Assembly: GCF_047600445.1 (NCBI RefSeq)
Contig: NZ_JASGKT010000001.1
Coordinates: 744,001 to 808,000, forward strand
Source: Piscinibacter sp047600445
GTDB taxonomy: Bacteria > Pseudomonadota > Gammaproteobacteria > Burkholderiales > Burkholderiaceae_C
Reading direction: 5' to 3'
DNA length: 64,000 bases
Of this stretch, positions 48,684-57,982 are shown one piece after another. Both the position numbers and the translations under genes were made by a program. How positions within the stretch are numbered: position 1 is the first letter of the stretch; every line of letters begins with the position of its first letter. Under the pieces are notes generated by a model. The model saw only the letters and a list, made by a program, of their open reading frames with translations, searched no databases and had not been told where the DNA came from.

Positions 48684-49642
48684 GCAAGGCAGCGCAGTCG
48701 CTCGCGGCGGGGCGCCGCTGGAAGGCCTGGGAGATCGCCTTCCTGGTGGCCCTGCCGCTGAGCTGGTTCGTCGCCGGCGAGCGGCATTCGCTGCTGGCCA
48801 ACGAGATCGCGATCTTCGCGCTGTTCGCGCTTTCGCTCGACCTGATCCTCGGCTACGCCGGCATCGTCTCGCTCGGGCACGCGGCCTTCTTCGGCACCGG
48901 CGCCTACGCGGCGGCGCTGTTCGCCAAGCACGTGATGCCCGATCCGCTGGTCGGGCTGGTGTTCGCGATCGGCGTGACCACGCTGCTCGGCGCGGCCAGC
49001 AGCGTGCTGGTGATGCGCGGCTCCGACATGGCGCGGCTGATGATCACGCTGGGCGTCGCCGCGCTGCTCTACGAACTGGCCAACAAGCTGGAATTCACCG
49101 GTGGCGCCGACGGCCTGCAGGGCGTGGTGATCGCGCCGCTGCTCGGGCAGTTCGAGTTCGACCTGTACGGCCGCGTCGCCTTCGCCTACGCGCTGGTGGT
49201 GCTGATCGTCGGCTTGCTGATCGCGCGGCGCATCGTCAACTCGCCGTTCGGCTGGTCGCTGCAGGCGATACGCGACAACCGCCTGCGCGCCGCCGCCGTC
49301 GGCCTGAACGTCGACGCGCGCCTGGGCGTGATCTACACCATCTCGGCGGCGATGGCCGGCGCGGCCGGCGCGGTGCTGGCGCAGACCACCGGCTTCGCCT
49401 CGCTCGACGGGCTGGACTTCCACCGCAGCGCCGACACCATGCTGATGGTGGTGATCGGCGGCGCCGGCTGGCTGTGGGGCGGCGTGCTCGGCGCGATCGG
49501 CTTCAAGCTGCTGCACGACGTGCTGTCGGCCTGGACGCCGCAGTACTGGACCTTCTGGCTGGGCCTGTTCCTGGTCGTGCTGGTGATGGTCGGGCGTGAT
49601 CGCTTCTTCAAGCCCTGGCTGTGGTGGAAGAAGAAGCCATGA
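48680..49642 (+). CDS. Liv-type ABC importer permease, LivM-like (cluster 3)
   Basis: A 320-residue membrane protein: L-I-L-G-Y-A-G-I-V-S-L-G-H-A-A-F-F and V-V-I-G-G-A-G-W-L-W-G-G-V-L-G-A are LivM marks. The C-terminus is rich in Trp and Lys (W-L-W-W-K-K-K-P). Overlaps the LivG-like gene by ATGA. Confidence 0.93.
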   Translation: MSKAAQSLAAGRRWKAWEIAFLVALPLSWFVAGERHSLLANEIAIFALFALSLDLILGYAGIVSLGHAAFFGTGAYAAALFAKHVMPDPLVGLVFAIGVTTLLGAASSVLVMRGSDMARLMITLGVAALLYELANKLEFTGGADGLQGVVIAPLLGQFEFDLYGRVAFAYALVVLIVGLLIARRIVNSPFGWSLQAIRDNRLRAAAVGLNVDARLGVIYTISAAMAGAAGAVLAQTTGFASLDGLDFHRSADTMLMVVIGGAGWLWGGVLGAIGFKLLHDVLSAWTPQYWTFWLGLFLVVLVMVGRDRFFKPWLWWKKKP

Positions 49643-50394
49643 GCGTCGTCCTCGAAACCCGCAACCTGGTCAAGCGCTTCGGCGCCTTCGCCGCCACCAA
49701 CGACGTGTCGCTGAAGGTCGAGCGCGGCGCGCGCCAGGCGCTGATCGGGCCGAACGGCGCCGGCAAGACCACGCTGATCAACCTGCTGACCGGCGTGCTG
49801 GAGCCGACCTCGGGCAGCGTGATCCTCGAAGGGCAGGACATCACGAGGCTGCCCTCGCACCAGCGCGTGCGCCGCGGCATCGTGCGCACCTTCCAGATCA
49901 ATCAGCTCTTCAACGAGCTGACGCCGCTGGAATCGCTGGCGCTGACGGTGTCCAACCAGCTCGGCATCGGCGGGCGCATCTGGCAGGCGCTGGGCCGCGA
50001 CGAGCGCGTCGCGCAGCGCTGCGACGAGCTGCTGCGCCAGTTCCACCTCGACGACGTGCAGGACCAGAAGGTCGCGCTGCTGGCCTACGGCAAGCGCCGC
50101 CAGCTCGAGATCGCCACGGCGCTGGCCTGCCAGCCGCGCGTGCTGCTGCTCGACGAACCGGTGGCCGGCGTGCCCGAGGGCGAGCGCCAGGAGATCTTCG
50201 ACATCGTCAACGCGCTGCCCGCCGAGGTGACGGTGCTGCTGATCGAGCACGACATGGACCTGGTCTTCAACTTCGCGCGCACGGTGTCGGTGCTGGTCAA
50301 CGGCGCGCTGTTCGCCGAGGGCGACGTGCAGAGCATCTCGACCGACCCGCGCGTCAAGTCGGTCTACCTCGGGGAGGGCACGCCGCATGGCTGA
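49639..50394 (+). CDS. Liv-type ABC importer ATPase, LivG-like (cluster 3)
   Basis: A 251-residue ATPase: Walker A G-P-N-G-A-G-K-T-T, signature region L-A-Y-G-K-R-R-Q-L-E-I-A, Walker B V-L-L-L-D-E-P-V-A-G-V and H-loop I-E-H-D-M-D. ATG 49639 is used since it overlaps the preceding stop; an in-frame GTG at 49621 is less likely. It overlaps the LivF-like gene by 8 bases. Confidence 0.93.
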   Translation: MSVVLETRNLVKRFGAFAATNDVSLKVERGARQALIGPNGAGKTTLINLLTGVLEPTSGSVILEGQDITRLPSHQRVRRGIVRTFQINQLFNELTPLESLALTVSNQLGIGGRIWQALGRDERVAQRCDELLRQFHLDDVQDQKVALLAYGKRRQLEIATALACQPRVLLLDEPVAGVPEGERQEIFDIVNALPAEVTVLLIEHDMDLVFNFARTVSVLVNGALFAEGDVQSISTDPRVKSVYLGEGTPHG

Positions 50395-51097
50395 CGAGCT
50401 GCTGCGCGTCGAGGGCCTGAAGTCCGGCTACGGCGAGGCCGTGGTGGTGCAGGGCATCGACCTGGTGCTGGAGAAGGGTGCATCGCTCGCGCTGCTCGGC
50501 CGCAACGGCACCGGCAAGACCACGCTGCTGAACACGCTGGTCGGCGCGACGCGGCGGCACGCCGGGCGCATCGTGCTCGACGGCCAGGACCTGAGCACGC
50601 TGCCCTCGTACAAGCGCGCCATCGCCGGCATCGGCTGGGTGCCGCAGGAGCGCAACATCTTCAAGTCGCTGACCGTCGAGGAGAACCTCGCCGCCGTGGC
50701 GCGGCCGGGGCCGTGGACGGTGGCGCGCGCCTACGAGATGTTCCCGCGCCTGGCAGAGCGCCGCGCCAACCTCGGCAACCAGCTCTCCGGCGGCGAGCAG
50801 CAGATGCTCGCGGTGGCGCGCGCGCTGGTGCTCAACCCCAAGCTGCTGCTGCTCGACGAACCGCTCGAAGGCCTGGCGCCCATCATCGTCGAGGAGCTGC
50901 TGCGCTCTATCGGGCGCGTGGTGCGCGACGAGGGCATGTCGGCCATCATCGTCGAGCAGAACCCGAAGATGATCCTGCCGATCACGCAGCGCGCCGTGGT
51001 GCTCGATCGCGGCGCGGTGGTGCACGCGGGCGACAGCGAGGCGCTGCTGGCCGATCCCGACACGCTGGACAAGTGGCTCGCGGTGGCGAGCCACTGA
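50387..51097 (+). CDS. Liv-type ABC importer ATPase, LivF-like (cluster 3)
   Basis: A 236-residue ATPase: Walker A G-R-N-G-T-G-K-T-T, signature L-S-G-G-E-Q-Q-M, Walker B L-L-L-L-D-E-P-L-E-G-L-A-P, V-E-Q-N. It closes the importer unit and converges on the thiolase gene with 7 bases between stop codons. Confidence 0.93.
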   Translation: MADELLRVEGLKSGYGEAVVVQGIDLVLEKGASLALLGRNGTGKTTLLNTLVGATRRHAGRIVLDGQDLSTLPSYKRAIAGIGWVPQERNIFKSLTVEENLAAVARPGPWTVARAYEMFPRLAERRANLGNQLSGGEQQMLAVARALVLNPKLLLLDEPLEGLAPIIVEELLRSIGRVVRDEGMSAIIVEQNPKMILPITQRAVVLDRGAVVHAGDSEALLADPDTLDKWLAVASH

Positions 51098-51104
51098 GCG
51101 CCGC

Positions 51105-52307
<1,203 letters not shown>

Positions 52308-52461
52308 GGGTGCTCCGTTCGCGGGTGGAACCTCGCTTCGATTATGAAATACGGCCCGAAAGCGGCCCTATTGCTCGATCGCCGGGGCGGCGGGCTCAAG
52401 CGCGCGCCCGCGCAGGCCGAAACAGGCGGCAGTTCCCGCCTCGGGGCCGAACCTCACCGCC

Positions 52462-53739
52462 ATGCCCGCCGCCGCTGCCCTCGAAACCATCGCCGTCTCG
52501 TCCTTGCGCGTAGGCATGTTCGTGCAGCTCGACCTGAGCTGGCTGTCGCACCCCTTCCCGCTCAACAGCTTTCGCATCAGCTCGGAAGAGCAGATCGCCA
52601 CGATACGCGCGCTGGGCCTGGAGCGCGTGCGCTGGAGCAGCGCGCACAGCGAGCTCGACGCCGGCCGCGCGGCCGGCGATGCCGGCGTGACGCCCGCCGA
52701 CGGCGCCGAGAGCCCCACGGCGCGCGCGCGCCGCGAGCACCGCGAACGCCTGCACGCGCAGCGCGCCGGGCTGGTCCAGTGCGAGCGCCAGTTCGCCGAG
52801 GCCACGCACGAGTTGAAACGCGCCTTCGACCTCAGCGGCAGCCAGCCCGCCGAGGCCGGCGCGCAGGCCGCGGCGCTGGCGCGCGGGCTGTCCGGGAAGA
52901 TGCTCGGCGCCGGCGAGCTGTGCATCCGGCTGCTGTCCGAGGCCGCCGGCAGCAAGGCCGCCGCGCACGCGCTGAACGTCACGCTGATCGCGATGCTGAT
53001 GGGCCGCAGCTTCGGCTTCGACGAAGCCGACATGATCGACCTCGGCACCGGCGCGCTGATGCACGACATCGGCAAGCTGGACCTGCCCGACCGCGTGCGC
53101 AACCGCGAGGACGACTTCAGCGCCGCCGAGCAGCGCCTGTACGAGCAGCACGTCGCGCTGGGCATCGCGCAGGCGCGCCGCATGGGCCTGAGCGCGGCGG
53201 CCACGCTGGTGATCGCGCAGCACCACGAACATGCCGACGCCAGCGGCTTCCCGCTCAAGCTGAACACCGACCGCATGTCGCTGCCGGCGCGCATCGTCGC
53301 GCTGGTGAACCGCTACGACAACCTGTGCAATCCGCAGCTCGCGGCGCGCGCGCTGACGCCGCACGAGGCGCTGTCGGCGCTGTTCGCGCAGAGCCAGACC
53401 CAATTCGACACGGCGATCCTGGGCGCCTTCATCAAGATGATGGGTGTCTACCCGCCGGGCTCGGCGGTGCAGCTCACCGACGACCGCTACGCGCTGGTGG
53501 TCTCGGTCAACTCGAGCCGGCCGCTCAAGCCGCGCGTGATGGTGCACGACCCGCGCGTCCCCAGCGACGAGGCGCTGCTGCTCGACCTGGAGCAGGCCGG
53601 CACCATCGGCATCCGCCGCAGCCTGCACGCCAAGCAACTGCCGCCCGCCGCGCAGGCCTACCTGGCGCCGCGCCGGCGCGTGGCCTACTTCTTCGAGCCG
53701 GCCCCGGACCGCGACGCCGACCCGCCGACCGGGAATTGA
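52462..53739 (+). CDS. HD-GYP-like phosphohydrolase with N-terminal DUF3391
   Basis: A 425-residue protein. Residues about 8-60 match DUF3391 (L-R-V-G-M-F-V, L-S-H-P-F-P-L-N-S-F); an HD domain follows at about 150-320. Metal and HD motifs are visible as H-D-I-G-K and H-H-E-H-A-D-A-S-G-F-P; the last stands for the H-H-E-x-x-D-G-x-G-Y-P of active cyclic-di-GMP phosphodiesterases, with Gly to Ala-Ser shift and Tyr to Phe. A C-terminal part of about 100 residues is extra. Role in lowering c-di-GMP is likely but the changed GYP motif leaves activity open. It has no operon partner. Confidence 0.87.
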   Translation: MPAAAALETIAVSSLRVGMFVQLDLSWLSHPFPLNSFRISSEEQIATIRALGLERVRWSSAHSELDAGRAAGDAGVTPADGAESPTARARREHRERLHAQRAGLVQCERQFAEATHELKRAFDLSGSQPAEAGAQAAALARGLSGKMLGAGELCIRLLSEAAGSKAAAHALNVTLIAMLMGRSFGFDEADMIDLGTGALMHDIGKLDLPDRVRNREDDFSAAEQRLYEQHVALGIAQARRMGLSAAATLVIAQHHEHADASGFPLKLNTDRMSLPARIVALVNRYDNLCNPQLAARALTPHEALSALFAQSQTQFDTAILGAFIKMMGVYPPGSAVQLTDDRYALVVSVNSSRPLKPRVMVHDPRVPSDEALLLDLEQAGTIGIRRSLHAKQLPPAAQAYLAPRRRVAYFFEPAPDRDADPPTGN

Positions 53740-53772
53740 GCCGCGGGCACCCCCACGGTCCGCCGCGCTCGC

Positions 53773-53794
53773 TAAAGTCCTCCTTGCAAGGAGG
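53773..53794 (+). promoter_or_regulatory. Perfect palindrome embedding the ribosome-binding site of the cfa gene
   Basis: CCTCCTTGCAAGGAGG (53779-53794) is a perfect 16-bp palindrome whose right arm is the Shine-Dalgarno sequence (AAGGAGG, 53788-53794), 8 bases before ATG 53803. In RNA the left arm could pair with and hide the ribosome site. TAAAGT at 53773-53778 could be a -10, in which case the palindrome would overlap the start of transcription and act on DNA instead. Confidence 0.5.
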
Positions 53795-53802
53795 TTGTCC
53801 GC

Positions 53803-55104
53803 ATGGGTGCGCTCGATGCTGTCCTGGAACGCCGGCTCGCCGGCTTGTCGCTGCCGCTGGCGGTGTGCCTGCCCGGCGGCCAGCGCCTCGGCCCGGAAGG
53901 CGCCGCGGTGACGCTGCGGCTGCAAGGCATGGGCACGCTGGCCCACCTGGCCACCGGCAACATCGGCCGCGTCGGCGAGGACTACGTCGAGGGGCGCCTC
54001 GATTTCGACGGCACGCTGCGCGACCTGATCGCCGTCGCCGGGCAGCTCGCCGGCGAGCCGCGCGCGGCGGCCGAGCCGGGCTCGCTGTCGGGCTGGTGGC
54101 GCTCGCTGTGGCGCCAGGTGCGCTCGCGCCAGAACCACGACCCGGCGGCCGACGCGCGCCAGGTGCAGTTCCACTACGACGTCTCGGACGACTTCTACGC
54201 GCTGTGGCTCGACCCGCGCCGTGTCTACTCGTGCGCCTACTACCGCGAGCGCGCGATGTCCTTGGCGCAGGCGCAGGAGGCCAAGCTCGACCACATCTGC
54301 CGCAAGCTGATGCTGCGCGAGGGCGAGCGCTTCCTCGACATCGGCGCCGGCTGGGGCGGCCTGCTGCTGTGGGCGGCCGAGCACTACGGCGTGCGCGCGC
54401 AGGGCATCACGCTGTCGCGCCACCAGCATGCGCACGTCCAGCGGCTGATCGACGAGCGCGGGCTGGGCGGGCGCGTCGGCATGCACCTGCTCGACTACCG
54501 CGAGCTCGACGAGCGCGAGCCCTTCGACAAGATCGCCTCGGTGGGCATGTTCGAGCACGTCGGGCTGGCGCAGCTTCCGGCCTATTTCGCCAAGGTGCAG
54601 CGCCTGCTGCGTCCGGGCGGGCTGCTGCTGAACCACGGCATCACCGCCGGCGGCACGCGCCACCACCAGCTCGGCGCCGGCATCGGCGACTTCATCGAGC
54701 GCTACATCTTCCCCGGCGGCGAGCTACTGCACGCCTCCAAGGTGCTGGAGACCCTGGCCGACGCCGGGCTGGAGGCGCTCGACGTCGAGAACCTGCGGCC
54801 GCACTACGCGCGCACGCTGTGGGCCTGGAGCGACGGCCTGGAGGCCCGGCTCGACGCCGCGCGCCGCATCGCCGGCGAGCGCGTGCTGCGCGCCTTCCGC
54901 CTCTACCTGGCGGGCAGCGCGATGAGCTTCGAGCGCGGCTGGATCTCGCTGCACCAGATGCTCGCCGCGCGGCCCGACGGCGACCCGGCCGGCGGCGCGC
55001 TGCGGGGGGCACAATCGGTCTATCCGTTCAACCGCGGCTACATGTACCCGGCCGCTTCCCAGGCATGCTCTACAAGTTCAAGTCCAAGGCCGCCGGCGAC
55101 CTGA
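53803..55104 (+). CDS. cfa: Cyclopropane-fatty-acyl-phospholipid synthase
   Basis: A 433-residue CFA synthase (SAM-dependent, membrane-associated). The SAM loop is F-L-D-I-G-A-G-W-G-G; upstream are the active-site segments H-Y-D-V-S-D-D-F-Y-A-L-W-L-D and S-C-A-Y-Y-R-E, and later S-V-G-M-F-E-H-V-G. It puts methylene bridges into unsaturated acyl chains, usually in stationary phase or acid. The last residues (A-C-S-T-S-S-S-P-R-P) are read through the start of the next gene in another frame, so the C-terminus overlaps DUF1840 by 40 bases; the native end may have been extended by drift. Confidence 0.92.
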   Translation: MGALDAVLERRLAGLSLPLAVCLPGGQRLGPEGAAVTLRLQGMGTLAHLATGNIGRVGEDYVEGRLDFDGTLRDLIAVAGQLAGEPRAAAEPGSLSGWWRSLWRQVRSRQNHDPAADARQVQFHYDVSDDFYALWLDPRRVYSCAYYRERAMSLAQAQEAKLDHICRKLMLREGERFLDIGAGWGGLLLWAAEHYGVRAQGITLSRHQHAHVQRLIDERGLGGRVGMHLLDYRELDEREPFDKIASVGMFEHVGLAQLPAYFAKVQRLLRPGGLLLNHGITAGGTRHHQLGAGIGDFIERYIFPGGELLHASKVLETLADAGLEALDVENLRPHYARTLWAWSDGLEARLDAARRIAGERVLRAFRLYLAGSAMSFERGWISLHQMLAARPDGDPAGGALRGAQSVYPFNRGYMYPAASQACSTSSSPRPPAT

Positions 55105-55388
55105 TCATGATGGGCCCGACGGGCGACCAGGTGCTGCGCATCATCGGCAAGGAGCCCGCGCCCCAGGGCATCATCGAGCCGGCCGCGATGGCCGCGGCGA
55201 TCGCCGCGCTGGAGCGCGCCGTCGCCGAGGACGAGGCGGCGCGCGCGCAGGCCGAGAAGGAGGCGCAGGCCGAAGGCCGCACGCCCGCCCCGCGCGACGG
55301 CGTCTCGCTGCGCCAGCGCGCCTGGCCGATGGTGGAGATGCTCAGGCGCGCGCAGGCGGAAAATCACGAGATCGTCTGGGGCGTGTGA
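55065..55388 (+). CDS. DUF1840 family protein
   Basis: A 107-residue small protein with the DUF1840 pattern: M-L-Y-K-F-K-S-K-A-A-G-D-L-I-M-M at the start, G-I-I-E-P-A-A-M-A-A-A-I, R-A-W-P-M-V-E-M-L-R-R-A near the end. It is common in betaproteobacteria; function unknown. Its ATG lies inside the 3' end of the cfa gene (40-base overlap), so it is likely translated from the same message. Confidence 0.88.
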   Translation: MLYKFKSKAAGDLIMMGPTGDQVLRIIGKEPAPQGIIEPAAMAAAIAALERAVAEDEAARAQAEKEAQAEGRTPAPRDGVSLRQRAWPMVEMLRRAQAENHEIVWGV

Positions 55389-55413
55389 GCATTCGAGCAG
55401 GAGGGGTGCGGCG

Positions 55414-56040
55414 ATGAAGCTGACGAGCGAGAGCTGGATCCACGGCGACCGCATTCCGGAGCGCTGCGCCGCCGGGCGGCGCAGCGGCGGCGGCGTGGCG
55501 TTTTCCGACAACCTCAACCCGCAGCTCGCCTGGAGCGAGATCCCGGCGAGCACGCAGTCCTTCGCGCTGATCTGCCACGACTTCGACGTGCCCAGCCGCG
55601 GCGACGACGTCAACCAAGCCGACCGCGAGGTGCCCGAAGACCTGCCGCGCGTCGACTTCTTCCACTGGGTGCTGGTCGACCTGCCGGCCTCGCTGCGCGC
55701 CATCGCCGAAGGCGAGTTCAGCCGCGGCTTCACGGCGCGCGGCAAGAGCGGTCCGGCCACGCTGCACGGCGCGCGCCACGGGCTGAACGACTACACCGGC
55801 TGGTTCGCGGCCGACAAGGACATGGCGGGCCAGTACTTCGGCTACGACGGCCCGTTCCCGCCCTTCAACGACTCGGTGGTGCACCACTACGTGTTCACGC
55901 TCTACGCGCTGTCCGTGGCGCGCGCGCCGCTCGAAGGCGTGTTCACCGGCGCGCAGGCGCGCCAGGCGATCTACCCGCACGTGCTGGCCGAGGCCACCTA
56001 TTCCGGCACCTACACGCTCAACCCCCGCTTGATCGGATGA
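55414..56040 (+). CDS. YbhB/YbcL (PEBP, Raf-kinase-inhibitor-like) family protein
   Basis: A 208-residue phosphatidylethanolamine-binding-fold protein. F-S-D-N-L-N-P-Q-L-A-W opens the fold, I-C-H-D-F-D-V-P replaces the usual D-P-D-A-P ligand loop, and H-H-Y-V-F-T-L-Y-A-L is the second ligand-loop strand. Bacterial members are of unclear role. No signal peptide is seen, so it is probably cytoplasmic. Overlaps the phosphatase gene by ATGA. Confidence 0.9.
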   Translation: MKLTSESWIHGDRIPERCAAGRRSGGGVAFSDNLNPQLAWSEIPASTQSFALICHDFDVPSRGDDVNQADREVPEDLPRVDFFHWVLVDLPASLRAIAEGEFSRGFTARGKSGPATLHGARHGLNDYTGWFAADKDMAGQYFGYDGPFPPFNDSVVHHYVFTLYALSVARAPLEGVFTGAQARQAIYPHVLAEATYSGTYTLNPRLIG

Positions 56041-56723
56041 GCGAACACGCCGCCGTCACCCGCATCGTCGCGATCCGCCACGGCGAGACGGCCTGGAACG
56101 TCGACACCCGCATCCAGGGCCAGCTCGACGTGCCGCTGAACGCCAAGGGCCGCTGGCAGGCGCAGCGCCTGGCCGCCGCGCTGGCCGACGAGGGCATCAG
56201 CGCGATCTATTCGAGCGACCTGCAACGCGCCTGGCAGACCGCGCAGCCGCTGGCCGAGGCCACCGGCCACGCGCCGCGCCCCGAGCGCGGCCTGCGCGAG
56301 CGCGCCTTCGGCGTCTTCGAGGGCCTGACCTGGGCCGAGATCGAGCGCGACCATCCCGAGGCGAGCGAACGCTGGCGCAAGCGCGACCCCGACTTCGGCC
56401 CCGAGGGTGGCGAGCGCCTGGCCGACTTCTACGCGCGCTGCGTCGAGTGCGTGACGCTGCTGGCGCGGCGCCACCCCGGCGAGGTGCTGGCGCTGGTGGC
56501 GCACGGCGGCGTGCTCGACTGCCTGTACCGCGCCGCCGCGCGCGTCGCGCTGGGCGCGCCGCGCACCTGGCAGCTCGGCAACGCCAGCATCAACCGGCTG
56601 CTGCACACGCCGCAGGGCCTGATGATGGTCGGCTGGGCCGACACCGGCCACCTCGACGGCGCGGTGCACGACGAGTTCAGCGACGCGCTGGGCGCGGGCT
56701 CGTCCTCCAGGAGCCGGTCGTGA
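56037..56723 (+). CDS. Histidine phosphatase family protein (phosphoglycerate-mutase-like)
   Basis: A 228-residue member of the His-phosphatase superfamily. I-R-H-G-E-T-A-W-N holds the phospho-His, E-R-A-F-G-V-F-E-G gives the acid Glu, and A-H-G-G-V-L the second His. Relatives include GpmB and alpha-ribazole phosphatase; substrate unassigned. It overlaps the PEBP gene (ATGA) and the aldolase gene (GTGA), so three genes are coupled. Confidence 0.9.
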   Translation: MSEHAAVTRIVAIRHGETAWNVDTRIQGQLDVPLNAKGRWQAQRLAAALADEGISAIYSSDLQRAWQTAQPLAEATGHAPRPERGLRERAFGVFEGLTWAEIERDHPEASERWRKRDPDFGPEGGERLADFYARCVECVTLLARRHPGEVLALVAHGGVLDCLYRAAARVALGAPRTWQLGNASINRLLHTPQGLMMVGWADTGHLDGAVHDEFSDALGAGSSSRSRS

Positions 56724-57832
56724 CACCGGCGGCGCGTGTGGGCGATGCGGTCGATGCCATCGCCACGCCGGCGCTGGTGGTCGATCTCGACGCGCTGGAG
56801 CGCAACATCGAGCGCATGGCCGCCTACGCGCGCGAACACGGCCTGCGCCTGCGGCCGCACGCCAAGACGCACAAGTGCGCCGCGCTCGCGCGGCGCCAGA
56901 TCGCCGCCGGCGCGGTGGGCGTGTGCGTGCAGAAGCTCTCCGAGGCGCAGGCGCTGGCCGATGCCGGCATCGCCGACATCTATGTCAGCAACCAGATCGT
57001 CGATGCCGCCAAGCTGGCCGAGCTGGCCGTGCTGGCCGGCCGCGCGAAGCTCGCCCTCGCGGTCGATTCGGCGCTCGGCGTGGACCGCCTGGCCGCCGCG
57101 CTGAAGGCGGCCGGCACCACGCTCGACGTGCTCGTCGAGGTCGATGTCGGCCATGGCCGCTGCGGCGTCGCGCCGACGGCGGCGGTGGCGCTGGCGCACC
57201 AGGTGGTGTCGCACGGCCTGCGCTTCGCCGGGCTGCAGGCCTACCACGGCCGCGCCCAGCACCTGCGCACGCCGGCCGAGCGCGAGAGCGCGATCCGCCA
57301 TGCCGTCGGGCTGGCGCGCGCCGCGCAGGCCGGCGTCACCTCGGCCGGCATCGCCTGCCCGCTGGTCACCGGCGCGGGCACCGGCACCTTCGTGCACGAG
57401 GCGGCCAGCGGCCTGTACGGCGAGATCCAGCCCGGCAGCTACGTCTTCATGGACCGCGACTACGCCGACAACCACGCCGCGCCGCACGCGCCGGCCTTCG
57501 AGCACGCGTTGTTCGTCAAGAGCCAGGTGATGAGCGCGGGCAGCTCGCACGTGGTGGTCGACGCCGGCCACAAGTCGCACGCCATCGACTCCGGCCTGCC
57601 GCGCGTGTGGGGCCGCGAGCTGGAGTTCGTCAACGGCGGCGACGAGCACGGCATCCTGCGCCGCCACGGCGACGAAGTGCTGCCGGCGCTGGGCGAGACG
57701 GTTTGGCTGGTGCCCGGCCACTGCGACCCCACGGTCAACTTGCACGAGTGCTTCATCGTGGTGCGCGGCGGGCTCGCCGCCGGGCGCGTCGAGGCGGTCT
57801 GGCCCATCGAGGCGCGCGGCTGCATCCGCTGA
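56720..57832 (+). CDS. D-threonine aldolase / D-serine dehydratase-like PLP enzyme
   Basis: A 370-residue fold-type III PLP enzyme (alanine-racemase-like barrel). The PLP Lys is Lys49 in R-P-H-A-K-T-H-K; the metal site of D-threonine aldolases is recognisable near the C-terminus as P-G-H-C-D-P-T-V-N (His and Asp). E-V-D-V-G-H-G-R-C-G and G-A-G-T-G-T are barrel motifs. It would split D-threonine or other D-3-hydroxy amino acids to glycine and an aldehyde, or dehydrate D-Ser. Starts at GTG 56720, overlapping the phosphatase stop. Confidence 0.88.
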   Translation: MTPAARVGDAVDAIATPALVVDLDALERNIERMAAYAREHGLRLRPHAKTHKCAALARRQIAAGAVGVCVQKLSEAQALADAGIADIYVSNQIVDAAKLAELAVLAGRAKLALAVDSALGVDRLAAALKAAGTTLDVLVEVDVGHGRCGVAPTAAVALAHQVVSHGLRFAGLQAYHGRAQHLRTPAERESAIRHAVGLARAAQAGVTSAGIACPLVTGAGTGTFVHEAASGLYGEIQPGSYVFMDRDYADNHAAPHAPAFEHALFVKSQVMSAGSSHVVVDAGHKSHAIDSGLPRVWGRELEFVNGGDEHGILRRHGDEVLPALGETVWLVPGHCDPTVNLHECFIVVRGGLAAGRVEAVWPIEARGCIR

Positions 57833-57924
57833 CGTGCCGCTGCGCCGCGTCACCGCGGGCAATCCCTCAGAGCAATAACCCGTGAGCTGTGCAAAAACGG
57901 TACGTGGCGTGTCTACACTCGCGT

Positions 57925-57959
57925 GTTCGATAGGCTGAAGCATGTTCAGCATGTCGAAC
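57925..57959 (+). promoter_or_regulatory. Inverted repeat upstream of the iclR-type gene
   Basis: GTTCGA (57925-57930) and TCGAAC (57954-57959) form an inverted repeat, with GCATGTTCAGCATGTCGA also internally repeated. The first arm reads GTTCGATA, which agrees with the first half of the GTTCGATAATCGCAC site of PcaR, another IclR-family regulator. TACACT at about 57914 may be a -10. Autoregulation by the IclR protein is inferred. Confidence 0.4.
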
Positions 57960-57982
57960 TACATCGTTCTCCCACCCATCCC

